DNA from: Stromatinia cepivora
Taxonomy: Eukaryota; Ascomycota; Leotiomycetes; Helotiales; Sclerotiniaceae
NCBI GenBank assembly: GCA_014898415.1
Contig: RCTD01000002.1
Coordinates: 1,612,001 to 1,676,000, forward strand
Reading direction: 5' to 3'
Length of the DNA: 64,000 bases
Shown here: positions 46,838-60,749 of the stretch, piece by piece
How the letters are laid out: every line of letters starts with the position of its first letter
Position numbering within the stretch: position 1 is the stretch's first letter
Made by a program: the position numbers and the translations under genes
The notes under the pieces: model-generated
Told to the model about the DNA's origin: nothing
Databases searched by the model: none
What the model saw: only the letters and a program-made list of their open reading frames with translations

Positions 46838-47068
46838 TTATTTATGTTCTCTTTGTAATAAATAGGAAAATGCTTTCGTGATAGAAAAATGATTTTTTTC
46901 TATTATTTTATTGATTTGTAGATGATAGATTAATATCTTGATTTTGTTAACTCTATATTTTTCGTAATAAGTAAATATAACGTCTTTATTCTCAAATCCT
47001 TTATTCATAATGATTTCTTTAAAGAAACCATAATAATAAACTATTTCATAAAGGAACTTAACAATCAT
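46838..47068 (-). pseudogene. gypsy integrase core relic (element C)
   Basis: 76-codon minus ORF: MIVKFLYEIVYYYGFFKEII, then MNKGFENKDVIFTYYEKYRV and IYHLQINKIIEKNHFSITKA. This matches the rve block containing the second catalytic Asp (I-x-x-D-x-G-x-E-N) and the Y-H-P-Q-x-N-G-x-x-E-R catalytic Glu block. Asp reads Asn at the second catalytic position, so it is dead. Confidence 0.8.
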
Positions 47069-47748
47069 TTCCGAAATAGTATTCTATAAAACTTTAACTT
47101 TCATTTAACTATTCAAATCTTTTTATAAAATAACAAAGCATTTGAATCTATAATCGTTAAATATTTTTATAATATTTATATTAACTTTATACTAAATATC
47201 TAAAATTCAAATAGTAATTATTAATTCATTTATTTGTTTAGATAATCTAAACTAATAAATGGAACAAAAAGTTATCCAATTTTTCATATCCTTATATATC
47301 CCATTTTATTAATAACAATTATACACTTTAATATACAATAATTCTAAACCTTTATAATTCAATTCTTTATATATTCGAACCATAATTTTTGCTTTTTCGA
47401 TTAAATCGTCGTTTATTATTATATAAACAAAAGATAATCCGTTTCCCCGGATTCTGAATAAACAACGATCCTTTATACAAAAATTGAAAGCTTCTTTTTT
47501 GAAAATTTATCAATCCTTTATTGATATATTTTTAGATCTCTATAATATAATGATATATTAAATAATTATTTATATTCTTTCATTTCTGCCTTTCAAAATT
47601 TGAGACGATCTTAAAATTTTGAAGTTATTTATACTCACCATTAGATCTATCCACAACAAATTCAGATCTATAATAATCGAATCATCAATATCTTCTTTAT
47701 ATTCCTTATTAATATCATTTAAAATAATTTGCAATCGTTATAATAGAG

Positions 47749-47845
47749 TATCTACAATAATATTTTTATTTCCAGGAATATATCTAATATCAAAATCGAA
47801 AAGCCTAATTCAAAAAATTCATTTTGTAATTAAAGCATCAGATAG
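47749..47845 (-). pseudogene. gypsy RNase H C-terminus relic (element C)
   Basis: Minus-strand frame with stops reads LFDFDIRYIPGNKNIIVDTL, matching the end of gypsy RNase H (F-D-F-x-I-x-Y-R-P-G-x-x-N-x-x-A-D-A-L-S-R). It sits upstream of the integrase relic in transcription order, as in gypsy elements. Confidence 0.75.
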
Positions 47846-48931
47846 ATTTATAATTGCTTTATTTAATTAAATTACAAATATATTCGCATCAATTTTTAGA
47901 AGGAAATGAATACTATAAAGATCTCTTTTACATTTTTACAGAACTTTGAATACTCTTTTATATTCTCTTTTAATGGTATTATAATTTTATTCGATATAAT
48001 TCTATATATCATTCTTATATTTAACAATAATGTAAAACTTATCATCATACATTTAACCTAGAATAATTCCCTATTCTATTAAGTTAGTATCAACAATGAA
48101 TATAATGATTCCGATTTCAAATAAATAAATCAATGGAAGAAAAATTAGGGTCGAAATTAATTTATTTTTCAATAAGATTATTATAATATTATAATTAATA
48201 ATCCAAATAAATTTTATATCTTTCTTTAATAATATATAAAAAGGCTTTATAATAAGAATAAAATTCTCTATTCAAAATCGATAGAAGATATATATTTTAA
48301 GGAATATTCTAATCTTATAATCATTCAAGCAAAATGATTATTCAAATATTTTGATAATTTTAACAGTATTAGGATTTCTTCTTTTAAAATTAATATAATA
48401 GCTTACAATTCGGATTCCATTATAATATCATTTAGATTTGATATCGATAATATATTCTATATATTCAATACATTTTATTATAATATCCAGGTTTTTCAAA
48501 TACTCGATAACGAACTTTTTCAATCTAGATTCAATTTCAACTTCACTATATCGAGTTTTGGGATCTTTAATTTTAATATTATTCAAGTAAGGTATGATAA
48601 TATCAAATATAATATCTTATAGTATCTTTAATATAATTCTTGCAAATTGAATGATCGAATTAATAGTCTTTTGTAATAAAATAATGAATTTTATTAGATT
48701 AAAAGGGATTATAATAGTAATAATATTTCTACTCTTTTTATTTAAAAATATTTGATTATATTTAGAGAAGAAATTAATCAAGGATATTAATAAATATCCA
48801 ATCATTTGTTTAATAAATTCCTTTAAGTTTAGAAATATATTTGTATTTTATAAGATTATAATATTTGTTTTTATTATTGCAATAACGATACAGTATTTAC
48901 CAATCTCGCTCTTTTTAACTAGATACCAAGG

Positions 48932-49240
48932 TGTCACGGAAAGCCTTGTGATCCCCTGTATCTTATGAAGGATCAAAACGTATGCTTTCCAATCGGAATG
49001 AAGGATCTACTAGCCCTTACCAACCTACCAATTGATAAGGTGATCCTGATATCCTAATAAATAAAGATCTAGTCTAATTAAGATGCATATCGGCTAAATA
49101 ACCACTTATTTGTTCTATATATACAGCTCTTGATTCATATAATCAAGGGCAAGTCATTCAATTCTTTTACTCTACCAATCACATGTACCACCTATTCCCC
49201 GATCCCTGAAAGTGCTCTGTAATCATACTATCCCGTGATA
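48932..49240 (+). repeat. Solo LTR of copia family B, in element C
   Basis: 309 bp from TGTCACGGAAAGCC to CTATCCCGTGATA with the duplication CAAGG (48927-48931, 49241-49245). It is among the least mutated of the four B LTRs. Confidence 0.93.
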
Positions 49241-49245
49241 CAAGG

Positions 49246-52200
49246 GTTTCAATATAATCCTTCTTTTTCCTCTAATATATCTTACTTAATATAATCTCTT
49301 ATTATTTCAATAATTATTAATAAAAAAACTTTAGGGGATACAAAACCAGGAATTTGCCAGGTTTTATATAATATTATTTTGATAATCTATAGCAAAATAA
49401 TTGAAGATTTGATATTGCTGGCTTTAATCCAATCAAAAACTAACATTGCTTTTTGATTCTATAATAATACAAAAAGAAATTCCTTTTTATACTTCTAAAA
49501 TATATCTCCGATATTTAATAATATTAAATATTCTTATATCAATCAGAAACCTTCAGATCTAATATCGAAATATAATATCAAATATTTCGAAAAAGGATCT
49601 AATGATTAATATTTAAGGTATTTTATATATTCCAATTTTAACTAATTAGGGTCACTTTTTGGGATCTCTTTATCAATATATTTTGTTTTGTTTAAGGGTT
49701 TTATTTTATCCTTTTTTTTTATATATATATTATTAATTAAAACGAAAATTTTGCATTTAATATTGATTAATTTCTCCCAGACATTACTCTTTGCCTTAAA
49801 TTCTTCCAAATCGAAATGAATATTATTAGTAATAAAGTATTCCTAAAATCCCTTTAATTCCGAATCTTCAATATTATCAAATATATCTTCGATATCAAAG
49901 TCAAGACCAATTCAAACAGTATCTGTACTGAGCCCTATAAAATTTAAGATTGTTTTAAAATTTGGAATACTAATCAAGAGTTCTGGGAAATGGTTTTTAA
50001 TGAATTCTTCAAATTTCCTTTTATTCTTGATAATATTTAAGACTTTTGGAAGATTATTAATACAATCCCTAGAATTTGTATTATTTATTCTTTTCCCAAT
50101 TTTTTAAAATCAGTTTTCATAATATCTACTTTACATTTTGATCCAATTATTCAGCAATTAGTTTTATTAATATTATTATTATTAATAATCTATATAATCT
50201 ATTCATCTCCTTCATATTCAAAATCGATCTTTTTTATAAACAAATATAGCATTTTTAGTAATAATAAATCTTTAATATTATTCAAAACAAAGATATCAAT
50301 GATGTTCTTAACTTCTTCAAAATTGATTTTTATATCTTTAATCAATTCATACAAAATAATGGCATTCTTATTAGAAATAATTATTATCGCCTTATATTCA
50401 TATATTATAAATTCCAATTCTTTTGTAATTTCTAGGTTCATTATATTGATTATCAATCCCAAATTGATAATACCATTAATCTTGATATTTTTATTTGCAA
50501 GGATCATAATAATAATAAATATATTATATATTTCTTTTGATTAATAATTAAAGGAAATATTTAAATGATTAATAATTACTAAAATTGTTGTAGCTTTTTC
50601 GACAAGAATTTCTGAATTTCTGAAAAACTTTTTTTATTCTTCAATATCTATGATTGATACTTTCTTAAAAGTTTATTTGAGAAAATTTAGTATATATATA
50701 AAGATAATCCTAATTGTTATTAGGATTTCGATTTTACAAATCCATTTCAAGATTTCTATTGGGAATTCTATAATATAAATAATGATTAATATTTGTTTTT
50801 TTATTCTTAAAAATTTAATACGAAAATTAGGTGTTCTATTCTTTTATATTATATCACCCTCATCGGGTTCAAAAAAGTCTTCCCTTTTCTAAGATTCTTT
50901 TGTTTCATCTTCTTCGCTTTCATTAATATCTATAATTTCATCTTTATTAAAGAATTCTTTCTTTAGCCTTTCCCTTTTAATTTGATTCATTATTTTAAAC
51001 AATATCTTTCAAAAAATACTTAACGATTTTTGGAATTTATCATTTCTATTCCATTCTATTGATTTGGATTTTTTAGATGATCGATTTTATAACCTTAAGG
51101 TTTCTTTAGATTAAATAATTATATTAATATTGATAATTTCCCCTCCTCGATAATTAATATTATTTATAAATATATCTTTTATAATTTCGATATTAAAGAT
51201 TTTAAGATTCAACAAACTATCTTTAATATTGGATTTCTTTAATCACTTCTTTTGCTAACCAAATTCATAAGTTTTTATATATATTTCAATCTAATGATTT
51301 TCTAAAAAATCCTTTTGCTTAAAGATTAAAAAAGAATTGGGATATCCTTTGGAACCAAATATAAAGATTCTATATTTATTATAATGATATAATTCAGTAT
51401 TAATATTATCAATCTTTTTAGGGCAATTTTGTTTTATAATATAATCATCATTGTAAAAAGGTTTTTCAAAATAATAGTTATAGAAATAATCCTTTTTATA
51501 ACCTTTATTTATATTAAAAAGAATCCCTTCTTGTTTATTCTGAATAAGATAATCATTATATCTTGTATTACCTCCTTAATGAATAATTTGATATTATAAT
51601 AACGAAAAAAATAACTTCGAATCTTTTATACTTTTGACTTTCGTTTTTAAATGATTTATATTAAGCTTATCCAAAAGATCAATGATTTTATTTATAATAT
51701 TCTTTGTTTTTTGTTTTTAAAAATAAGGTTTTGTATTGATATTAGAAATAAATAGGGTTTTCATATCTTTATATACAATCTGAGAAATAATAATCTAATA
51801 AAATTTAGATCTTTTATAAATTCGGATAATAGAATCTTCAGAAAAGTATTATTTATAGATTTCATCTATTATTCTTTTGAAATTTATAGAAACAAAATCA
51901 TCGAAATCAATTTTAAATTATCTAGCAATCTTCTTTCCTATTTGAATATATAGACCACACAGGAATATCCTTCTAATTTCGAATTCAATGATTATATAAT
52001 TATTAATGAATTAAATAATCGAAAATACGAATTTAGTAATATAATTCTTCATTATTATTGGATTTATATTATAATTCTCTTCATTCTTATTATACTAATT
52101 ATCAATAAATTGATCAAGAAAATCTTAGGTGCCTATTATTTGCTGGGTATTATAATTATAAAAGTATCAAAATAATATTGATTTCAATTTTTCTTTCTAA

Positions 52201-52266
52201 TTATATCTAATAAAATTATATTCCGATATAAATTTGATTTGGATAACAATGGCATAATTATAATAC
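49246..52266 (-). mobile_element. Element C, reverse transcriptase to gag side
   Basis: By position this holds the 5' half of pol and part of gag on the minus strand. I could not recognise motifs with confidence. Minus ORF 50199-50507 (102 codons, Asn/Ile/Lys-rich with an acidic end) is the longest open frame and has no clear match. Confidence 0.45.
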
Positions 52267-52548
52267 TGTGACGCACAAGAGCCGTAGTAAAGCTGAATAA
52301 ACAGAATCAATTATATTCTTTAGAATCTACAATTAAAGAACTATGGTTTGTAAAAAGCAACTAAATATATATACACAAATACCCATTTGTAGACTGCGAA
52401 ATTATATATATACATTATTAGGATTATTATTTTACTATATTAAATTGTATGATTCGTAATATATACATATGGATGATTAGTTTATAAATTGATATAGAAG
52501 ATAAAGAGTATCACATAATTAGCCTTCTATAATTCACAATTCGTGACA
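52267..52548 (-). repeat. 3' LTR of A2
   Basis: 282 bp, TGTGACGCACAAGAGCCG to AATTCGTGACA on the plus strand, followed by CTACCCCCCCCTTT (the complement of the polypurine tract). Confidence 0.93.
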
Positions 52549-53289
52549 CTACCCCCCCCTTTGGAAAAGCTCGCTTTTAAATATTTTATTCCTCTGTTTC
52601 ATTGTTATTTCATTGAAAACCAGGTTTTGTGAAGATTCATGAACTCTAAATTAATTAGATTGGTTATTTTGGTTAATTTGATCAATTTACTGGAAATTGA
52701 TCAAAATGATAAATGAATTAACCAAATCGATTAAATCGTTTATCAATTAATTAAATTAATATTGATTCATATTCTCCTTGATTTGAAAAACCTTTAAAAA
52801 GAAAAAGTTTCAATAGAAAAGGGAAATAGATTGAATCATAATATAATGATAATGGATGATTAATATAATCAATTCCGAAATCGATTAAGTTAATCGATTA
52901 AATTGATTAAATCAATTAAATTGAACAAAATCGACAAAAATGATATTATATTTCGTTTTTATTATATTCAAGTTTCTTTTTGTATGATTTTTGAAATAAT
53001 TATAAACATAAGTTTTTTGAAATATATTGTCTTTGTATTGTCTTAATAATAGCAGTTTATCTATTGTATAAAGTTTGGACCATATACATATACAATCAAA
53101 TTCCCTCGAATTTATATAGATTTTCGATTTCTTCACAATTGTATACACACACATCATTATAAAATTATAACATCTAATCTATTGAATTAAAGAACACTTT
53201 TTTTTCCTTTGATTTTATAAATGAATTGTTATCCATATAATTATAATTATCTTTTCCGCTCTCATAAAACTTCATCCAATCAATTAATC

Positions 53290-53695
53290 GATTGAAAGGA
53301 TCAAGTAATGTTGAATTGACTAAATGAAAATCACACAGAAGATACAATAATATTTTAAGATCGGAAACAGGATATCAAATAAAATCGATATCACTATTAA
53401 GTTATAAGATTCTATATAATAGGGTTTTTCGTATTTTCTTTATTACTAAAACCTTTTTCATTTTCTATTTCGAATTATCAATTATATTAATAAATAAAAA
53501 TAATTCGAATATCTGATTAGGAAAAGAATCGTTATATACCTTATATAATCGATGTAAAAGAAAAATAGAATGAATTTTCATTATAATCAAGAATTCGAAT
53601 TTGAAAGAACTCCCAGATCGATTAATAATCTTAAATCTTCTTTGAATTGAGAAATCCAGCTTTTTGGATGATTTTTGGGTAAAATAACTTTTCAT
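53290..53695 (-). pseudogene. Integrase C-terminus and chromodomain relic (A2)
   Basis: Counterpart of 28300-28640 in A1. IQRRFKIINRSGSSFKFEF and MKIHSIFLLHRLYKVYND match the gypsy integrase tail. The frame beyond is broken but aligns with the chromodomain-like part of A1. Confidence 0.65.
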
Positions 53696-54509
53696 ATTGA
53701 ATTATACATAATCTCCGATATCGAAATCGATTTTACACTAATGAATATTTATAGATTTCAATATCTTGACTTGGATATACAATAAGCCTTCTTTTGTTTA
53801 TACAAAAACTAATCTATTACATTCTACATATATATAGGCATCATATACATTCATATCATCTATTAGCTTATTAACATCTTCCTTCCATTTCTATATATAT
53901 TTCAATACATACCCATATAGGGTTTCGTAGGGTGTAAGTCTTTTTAAAAAGTTATATAAAAAAATAAATTATATATAATTTATTATAAATAGGAATTCTG
54001 ATCAATCATCTTGATAATAATTAACAAATAATCTTAACCACTACTAAAGATAGATATTGATTATAAATCTCAATTTGATTATCGATTTAAAAATAATAAA
54101 CAATAAATAATTTGAAATTGATTTTTAGAAGTTGATTGAATTCCTTTTAGAATTATGATATAAATTGGGGGCTATAATCCGATACTATAATATTAAAGGG
54201 ATCATAATATCGATATACATAATAAAAATATAATTATACTTGAATTCGAGTATCGATTGATTTCTAACAAAATATAAAGATAATTTGTTTTATTAATCGA
54301 TCAATAATGATTAAAATATTATTATATCTGTATTTATTCTTATTAAAACTATAATAATTTATAATAATATATTATCATATTCAATTAAGAATTGGAAATA
54401 GATATAATAAATCAAAAATATGATTATATAGAATAGAATTATATTTATAAATATAACAATTGTATATATATTTAGCTATAATATTATATATTTTGGGTCA
54501 ATAGTATTA

Positions 54510-54770
54510 TTAAGATAATAAAAGGTAGGTTTTATTTATATCAGGATAAACAATGGAAATAAAATTATAAGTTTTATAAATAAAATAAATTCGAAGATTA
54601 TCGATATTAAATATTATCAGATGATTATTGTAGAACAAAAGGTTATTTTGGAGTAATATATATTTATAATTTTGGGTAATTTGTATTCTGAATATTAATA
54701 AATTATCTATAGTTTTATTTGTTTCGATAATATAATTAATTAGATCGAATTGAAAAGCGATTTTATTCAA
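54510..54770 (-). pseudogene. Integrase zinc-binding region relic (A2)
   Basis: 86-codon minus ORF containing LLQNNLLFYNNHLIIFNIDN, then a region ending VYPDINKTYLLLS. It matches the gypsy H2C2 lead-in (D-G-L-L-Y-x-x-x-x-L-x-V-P ... G-H-P-G-x-x-K-T). The His and Cys ligands are largely mutated. Confidence 0.65.
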
Positions 54771-55637
54771 ATCGATATTAGTAATTGTTATTTCGTTTGA
54801 ATAGTGCTTTTGTAAGGTTTTTTTTATGATTTCAGTATTAATTTGATTATCTTTAATAAACTATTGGAGACATTTTTTTTTCTTGATATAATTCTGAAGG
54901 TTCAATTTGTTGATTCGATGGGTTAAAGTATTAATGAGAGGGTTATTTTTTTTAGGGTGATATATAATAATGAAATTATAATCGATTAAAACTTCTATTT
55001 AACAAATTTATTGGATATTGAGAATTTTGATAATTATAAAATATTCGAGGATTTTATAATTGATATAAATCTTGATTTTATATAGTAAACCAACGAGTTC
55101 TATTTTCTAATAATTGAGAAATTGAATGATTGATAGTATTTCTTTATTATAAACTTTATAATTCAATTCAATAGTAATTATAATCTTGGAGAAATAAGTT
55201 ACAAAAAACTAATCTTCGTTATACTATTGTAATAATATACTAATAATTACTTTATCGAATATATCTATTTTGAGTATACAAAAGAACCAATAATTATAAT
55301 ATTATAAAAACAGAACAAAAATAAACTTTTTCTTCAAGATATTGAATATATTTTGATATACTTTGTCGAATACGAATTTAATATTTGTTTTAATAAATTC
55401 ATTGAGGGATTTCGTTATTATATTATAATCCTTAATAAACCATCAATAAAAATTATAAAAATTAAAGAATGATTAAATCCTTTTCACTATTATCAAAAAA
55501 ATCCAATTCTCAATTACCTCAATCTTTTCAGGGTCCATCTTTATTCCTTTAATAGAAATAATAAAGTCTAAATACTTGATATATATAATATTGAATTTGT
55601 ATTTCTTGAGATTCGTTTATAGACCAGCGATTTCTAA

Positions 55638-55868
55638 TCATTCGAAAATTAGTTTAATATGAGTTTGGTATTTTTCTTTATTCTCGAAATAGATTAAAAT
55701 ATTATCAAAATATATTGTACAAAAAATGTTTAAATAATCAAATAGAATATTATTTATATAATACTGGTAAATTGCGGGATTATTCATTAATTCGAATAAT
55801 ACAATCTTACATTTATATAATCCATATCGAATTCGAAAAATAATATACTCTTTCAAAACAGGATCCAT
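55638..55868 (-). pseudogene. gypsy reverse transcriptase catalytic relic (A2)
   Basis: 76 codons: FRIRYGLYKCKIVLFELMNN, PAIYQYYINNILFDYLNIF, then IYFDNILIYFENKEKY. They match F-R-T-R-Y-G-x-F-E-Y-x-V-M-P-F-G-L-x-N-A-P-A-T-F-Q-x-x-I-N and Y-L-D-D-I-L-I-Y-S of gypsy enzymes. The catalytic Asp pair reads Asp-Asn. Confidence 0.85.
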
Positions 55869-57016
55869 TCTTATATAATAAAAAGCTTAACGAATATCGA
55901 ATTTGATAAAGATTTTAGTATCGGAAAACCAAGAAAACATTTCATCGATCAAAAAAAGGGAATATCAATCTTTATATATCAAAAAATTCAATAATCTAAA
56001 GTTTATACAAAACCTCAAACTATTATTGGATTTTTTAATAAATAGAATGAATACAATATAAAGGGTTTAATTGGATTCAATAAAATCTTTGTTAAAATTA
56101 TTTATAATATATTTTTAACGATTTCCAGTTATTCCAAGAATATTTTGTAAAGTGGGTTGTAATATAAAGCTTATTCTTTTTTATCTTTTAATATGATTTT
56201 ATAATTATAAAATTGATTAGAAGATAAAATATTTGATTTATACTTAGAAAAGATTTAATAATATTATCGATATTTAAATGGTATTTCGGATTCTGAATCA
56301 ATTTCGGTTAATATTTAATTAAATTTCTTTCGAACTTTTGTATTCTTGAATTTGATCAAGATAATCAATACTTTCTCTTTTGTATATCGTTTGTTTTATT
56401 AAGAGTTTATTATATTATCGAATTCTTTTAAAATAATAATAAAGAATTTAGTTTATTTGTCTTTTTTGTATTCTAATTGGAATTTATTGGATTTGAATAT
56501 ATATAGATCAAGGATTTTGAGTGATATATAGAAAAGGTATTTGTAGATCTGTAATAATAGTATAATTAGTTAAAAAGAAGATAAATTGAATTTGAAAGGA
56601 ATTGGGGTTTCTTTTTTTTTAATAAAAATTTGTATTATATTTATATTTAAAGGTTTTTGTTGTATATCATCAATTGCAATTGATTTATTTAGTTATAAAT
56701 CTTTTTGATTTTAATATTCTTCGAATTAATTATCTTATCGATTAGTATTTTGTTAAACTAATTGATCGATCTTTTATTTACAAAAAAATAATTAAATAAT
56801 GAAGAGATTATTTGAATAAAAAATAATACAAAATCTTTTTTTAAACTATTCGAAATATCGATTAAAGCAATCGAATTTTGTTCGAATCTCTGATAATTAA
56901 AATCTACCTAAAATAATATTATAATTTTTTAATTCAATAATAAAGAAAGAGATAAAAGATTATTTACAATTATCGATTATTAAATTAAAAAATATAAAAT
57001 AGATAATGATATAGCC

Positions 57017-57298
57017 TTATATATCATTATATTTTTTAATTTCGATTAAAATTTCAAATGGTATAATTTTTGATTTAAATATAAAAAATAAACAAATAAA
57101 AAATATAATATAAATAAAAGCGAATCTATTTGTTTCAAAATCAATAAATATTTTTGATCGATAAATGTAATCATTTTTTGAAAAATTGTAAGAAAGAATG
57201 AATACTTCTTTTTCTATAAGTTTGATTAAATCAAGAAATCTTATATTTTGTATAATGCTTAAAATAAAAACGGAATCTAAGTATTTAATTTTAAACAC
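57017..57298 (-). pseudogene. Aspartic protease region relic (A2)
   Basis: 93-codon minus ORF, homologous to 32251-32520 in A1. KIFIDFETNRFAFIYIIF retains the Asp at the place expected for the F-I-D-S-G-A motif. Confidence 0.55.
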
Positions 57299-58998
57299 TT
57301 TTCTTTTTCTAAATGAGTATTCTATATAACTTCAATTATAGCTTCTAAACTGAAATCTTCTTCAGTATTCCAATATTTTTCGAATTCTTCTATTTCTTCT
57401 TATATTATCTCGATCTCATTAAAATTATCAATACAAAATATCAATATATATATTGTTTTAGAAGAGAAAGAAAACAATAAGCATTTGAAGTTCGAATAAT
57501 TATTAAATATAGCGAAACCGGTATATCCAGAAGAGGCATTCCGGAATGGAAATGGTTTCGGGAATATGGAAATTCCAAAATTGAAGTTATTAGAATTCCG
57601 AAAAGATTGTAAAGAATTTGTAATAATCATTGATTTGTAAATAATTATAAAAGTATTTTGTTCAATATAATATCGATTTCGTTTTTGTAATGAAACTTCA
57701 TTTTGATTTATTTTAATAAGTATATTTGCAAATTTTTTTATAATTTTACAATCCTTGATAAATATTATTATTATTCGTAAAAGAAAATCGGAAATCTTTT
57801 ATTTGAGATTCCTAAATAGAACTTTATTATCAATAATCTCTATTTAGATAATAAGTAATCTGAATTTCCTATATTATTTTAAGAAATTATTATATCGAAT
57901 TATATTAGATATAATTTATATCTTATATTAAAAACGAACATTATCGATTTTGATTGGGTTCTGATAGATTGTTATAAGTTATTCAATCAATTCGAATATT
58001 ATGAATCAGAGTATTTGTATATAAAGAGTATAATAATATATTTATACTTCCGATTCAATTTGATCGATTATATATATATAATATTGTATTTCATTCTTAA
58101 ATAATATAATATACAATTCGAATTGTTCTATAATCAATAATTATTACAAACTAATTTTAGATTTAATATTATTGTTAAATTTAATAATAAGATTTATAGA
58201 TTTTGATATATATATATTTTACTACAAATTGTAATTAACATAAGAATATAATCTTGATTAATTAAATCAACTTTTTGAATAAAAGGACTCTTGATTATTA
58301 AATAGATTATTATTTTTTGAAAAGAAAAGAGAATTATCGAAAAACTCTGGGTGATCAAATTGTTTAATCAAAGTTTTCTTCCTTTAACTTCAGGATCTTC
58401 GAATTTATTTAAATAAAGATCTTTGAATTTCGATTAAAAAAATAAAAGGAATCTTAAGTATTACTATTGATCTAAATATCTATATAGATATTGTTTAAAG
58501 TTCAAAAGAAGATTATATTATTACAAAACTCATTATCATTATAATTTTCAATTATCGATTCTCTTTTTTCAAATTTATAATTATTGTATAAAAATCTTAT
58601 AATTATAATAATGATTCGAAAGAAATAATTAAACTACTAAAAGCATCGGCTTTATATATTAGAATCTTCTCTTTATTAGTTTTCTTTCTTCCAATAATAA
58701 CATTATTCAATTTTATATTCATATTTTCTTTGAAGGGTTGTTGAAATAATTAAAGAGAAAAAAAGGATTCCTTAGAATATGTTTTCGAAAGTTTGGAGTA
58801 TATAAGAGGAGGAGTTTGTTGTATTATGAAAGTAATGGTATACTTCTAAAAAAGTTTATCTTCATTGATTAAATCGAAATAGATTTTTTTTTTTGGATAT
58901 AATATTTATAAAAGTTTATCTAAGAAAATATTATTAAAATAAAATATTATTTGGGAGACCACCAAATAATTGGACACTTGTAAATGAATTGTAAATAA

Positions 58999-59280
58999 TA
59001 TAATATACAAAAACCATAATAAAATTGAATAAACAAGATCAATTATATTCTTTAGAATTTATAATTGAAGAATTATAACTCGTAAAAAACAATTAGATAT
59101 ATATACACAAATACCCATTTATAGATTGCGGAATTATACATATACATTATTAGGATTACCATTTTACTATATTAAATCGTATAATTCGTAATATATGCGT
59201 ATGGATGATCAGCTCATAAATTGATATGGGAGATAGGGGGTATTATGTGGTTAGCCTCCTGTGGTTCACGATTCGTGACA
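58999..59280 (-). repeat. 5' LTR of A2
   Basis: 282 bp. The left (inner) end reads TATAATATACAAAAACC, every difference from TGTGACGCACAAGAGCC being a transition. The right (outer) end CACGATTCGTGACA is intact. Confidence 0.92.
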
Positions 59281-59285
59281 AATAC

Positions 59286-60424
59286 CAAAAAAATCGAATT
59301 TACATTTCCTTATCAGATATACTACAATCAACTTACAAAGTATCCCAAATTATAAGGAAATCAAATATATCGATTCCATTGAAAATAAAGACAACAATAT
59401 TTCTAATATATAATATAATAAAAAATATATATATATAATCCTTAATATAAACAATAAATAGAATTTTTGATAGATTTTGTTATTATTAATTTACTTCTTT
59501 TTCTTTTTTAGTTTTTTTTTTGTTTTTTCTTCTTTTTTAATAGGATTTCCATTATTATTAATAAAAAGTTCTTTGATAAATTCAAAAAAATTAATAATTG
59601 AAATAACAATATTATCCTTTAATCCTTGAAGAATATTTTATAAAAGATTTAATCTTGTAAATAAATCAAAATTATCTATTATATTATTATAACTTGATTG
59701 AAAAGTATCCGATTCGTTAAAGTCTAATTCAATATTTGATTTTTGATAGTTTTCAATATTCATAATTTTTCTTTAATAAATCTCTAAAAAAAAAAGAAAA
59801 GTATATATAATCCTTTCTAAAGTTTTCCTTCTTTTAAAAAAATATATAAATTTCAAACCCTTCAATTAAAAGTTTTTTAAAATATATCTTAAATTTTTGA
59901 TTGTTGATATCAAGAATAATAATTTAGTATATTATACTCAATCCTTTCTATTATTCCAATATATATTTAAACATTCAAATAGCTTTAAAGGTATATAAAG
60001 TATTCAAGATCCTTTAATATAATTAATCGTATTCAATCAAAATCGCCCTCGGAATTGGAGTTTTCTTATTCGTAGAGATAAATAATTCATTTACAAATGG
60101 GGATTTCATTATATTTGGAATTCTAATGTATTCTTGGTATTATTAGCTGTATCCCTGAATAGGATCTTTATCGATATATTTCTTTCAAAGTGAAGAGTAA
60201 AATAATGGTTTTGCTGAAAAATAACTCGTCTTTGATATAATGAGTGAATATGAATAAAGGAGCTTCAATAATCAAAACTTCTTTATTTAGAATTTAACAA
60301 TCCTACATTTTTGAAAAAGTTATTTTTTCAAGATTAATTTTATCCCTTTATCTATAAATTACTAATTCTACTTTTTTTTCAATTATAATTTCCTTGCAGA
60401 TATATTTGTATAATATAAATCATA
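59286..60424 (-). mobile_element. Element C leader/gag start
   Basis: The remaining 5' part of element C between A2 and the C primer site. AT-rich, with no recognisable domain. Confidence 0.5.
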
Positions 60425-60451
60425 CAGTTCGAATCCGGTGTAGATCATTAT
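60425..60451 (-). other. Long tRNA primer binding site of element C
   Basis: The plus strand reads TTCGAATCCGGTGTAGATCA, then TTA, directly before the LTR. This is a tRNA T-loop (TTCGAAT), stem (CCGGT), 3' acceptor strand and discriminator A, with CCA mutated to TTA. On the element strand it is a conventional TGG-type primer site (now TAA) extended about 20 bases into the T arm. The tRNA species is not identified. Confidence 0.7.
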
Positions 60452-60743
60452 TGTAAAAAAGATAGGTCGAAATATATATATCCCGATAGTATACTACAAG
60501 GGGAAATAGGAATTGGAATTGATCAGATTATATTATAGAGGCTTCAAGTAGTAAAACTAGTAGATTTAGATAATAATTTGGATTGTATATAAATAGGGTA
60601 CAAAAAGATTAATGGAAAAACAATTGATTTTTTTCAAGGAGAAGGGAACAGAGCCCTTTCTTATATCTAATTATGAAGAGTCATATGACCATATGACTAC
60701 GAACTAGCTACGTGTTAGGCCTTGATATCCCAACTTTCTCACA
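60452..60743 (-). repeat. 5' LTR of element C
   Basis: 292 bp, starting TGTAAAAAAGATAGG (mutated inner end) and ending CAACTTTCTCACA (intact outer end), followed by GTAT. Confidence 0.88.
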
Positions 60744-60749
60744 GTATAT

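Larger units (their letters stand above)
52267..59280 (-). mobile_element. Family A chromovirus-like gypsy element A2, full length
   Basis: 7,014 bp, 282-bp LTRs (52267-52548, 58999-59280), duplication AATAC (52262-52266, 59281-59285). Minus-strand order from the right: gag side, protease (57017-57298), reverse transcriptase (55638 to about 56230), integrase zinc-binding region (54510-54770), integrase C-terminus (53465-53695), chromodomain-like segment (about 53290-53464). A polypurine tract AAAGGGGGGGGTAG on the minus strand adjoins the 3' LTR. It aligns with A1 over its length and provides the empty site for the solo LTR there. It is the youngest family A insertion in the nest. Confidence 0.93.
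42226..60743 (-). mobile_element. Large Ty3/gypsy element C with nested insertions
   Basis: 292-bp LTRs (42226-42517, 60452-60743) flanked by GTAT (42222-42225, 60744-60747). It is coded on the minus strand: a polypurine tract (ten A then GGG) adjoins the 3' LTR at 42518-42530 and a tRNA primer site adjoins the 5' LTR at 60425-60451. RNase H end (47749-47845) and integrase (46838-47068) relics follow in the gypsy order. Without A2 and the solo LTR the element is about 11.2 kb. More than 3.5 kb lies between integrase and the 3' LTR, including a coding-like segment at 42690-43250. It inserted into copia B between reverse transcriptase and RNase H. Confidence 0.85.

Noticed and set aside
60425..60451. 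tRNA gene
   Set aside because: Only the 3' half of a tRNA is present and it abuts an LTR; it is a primer binding site.
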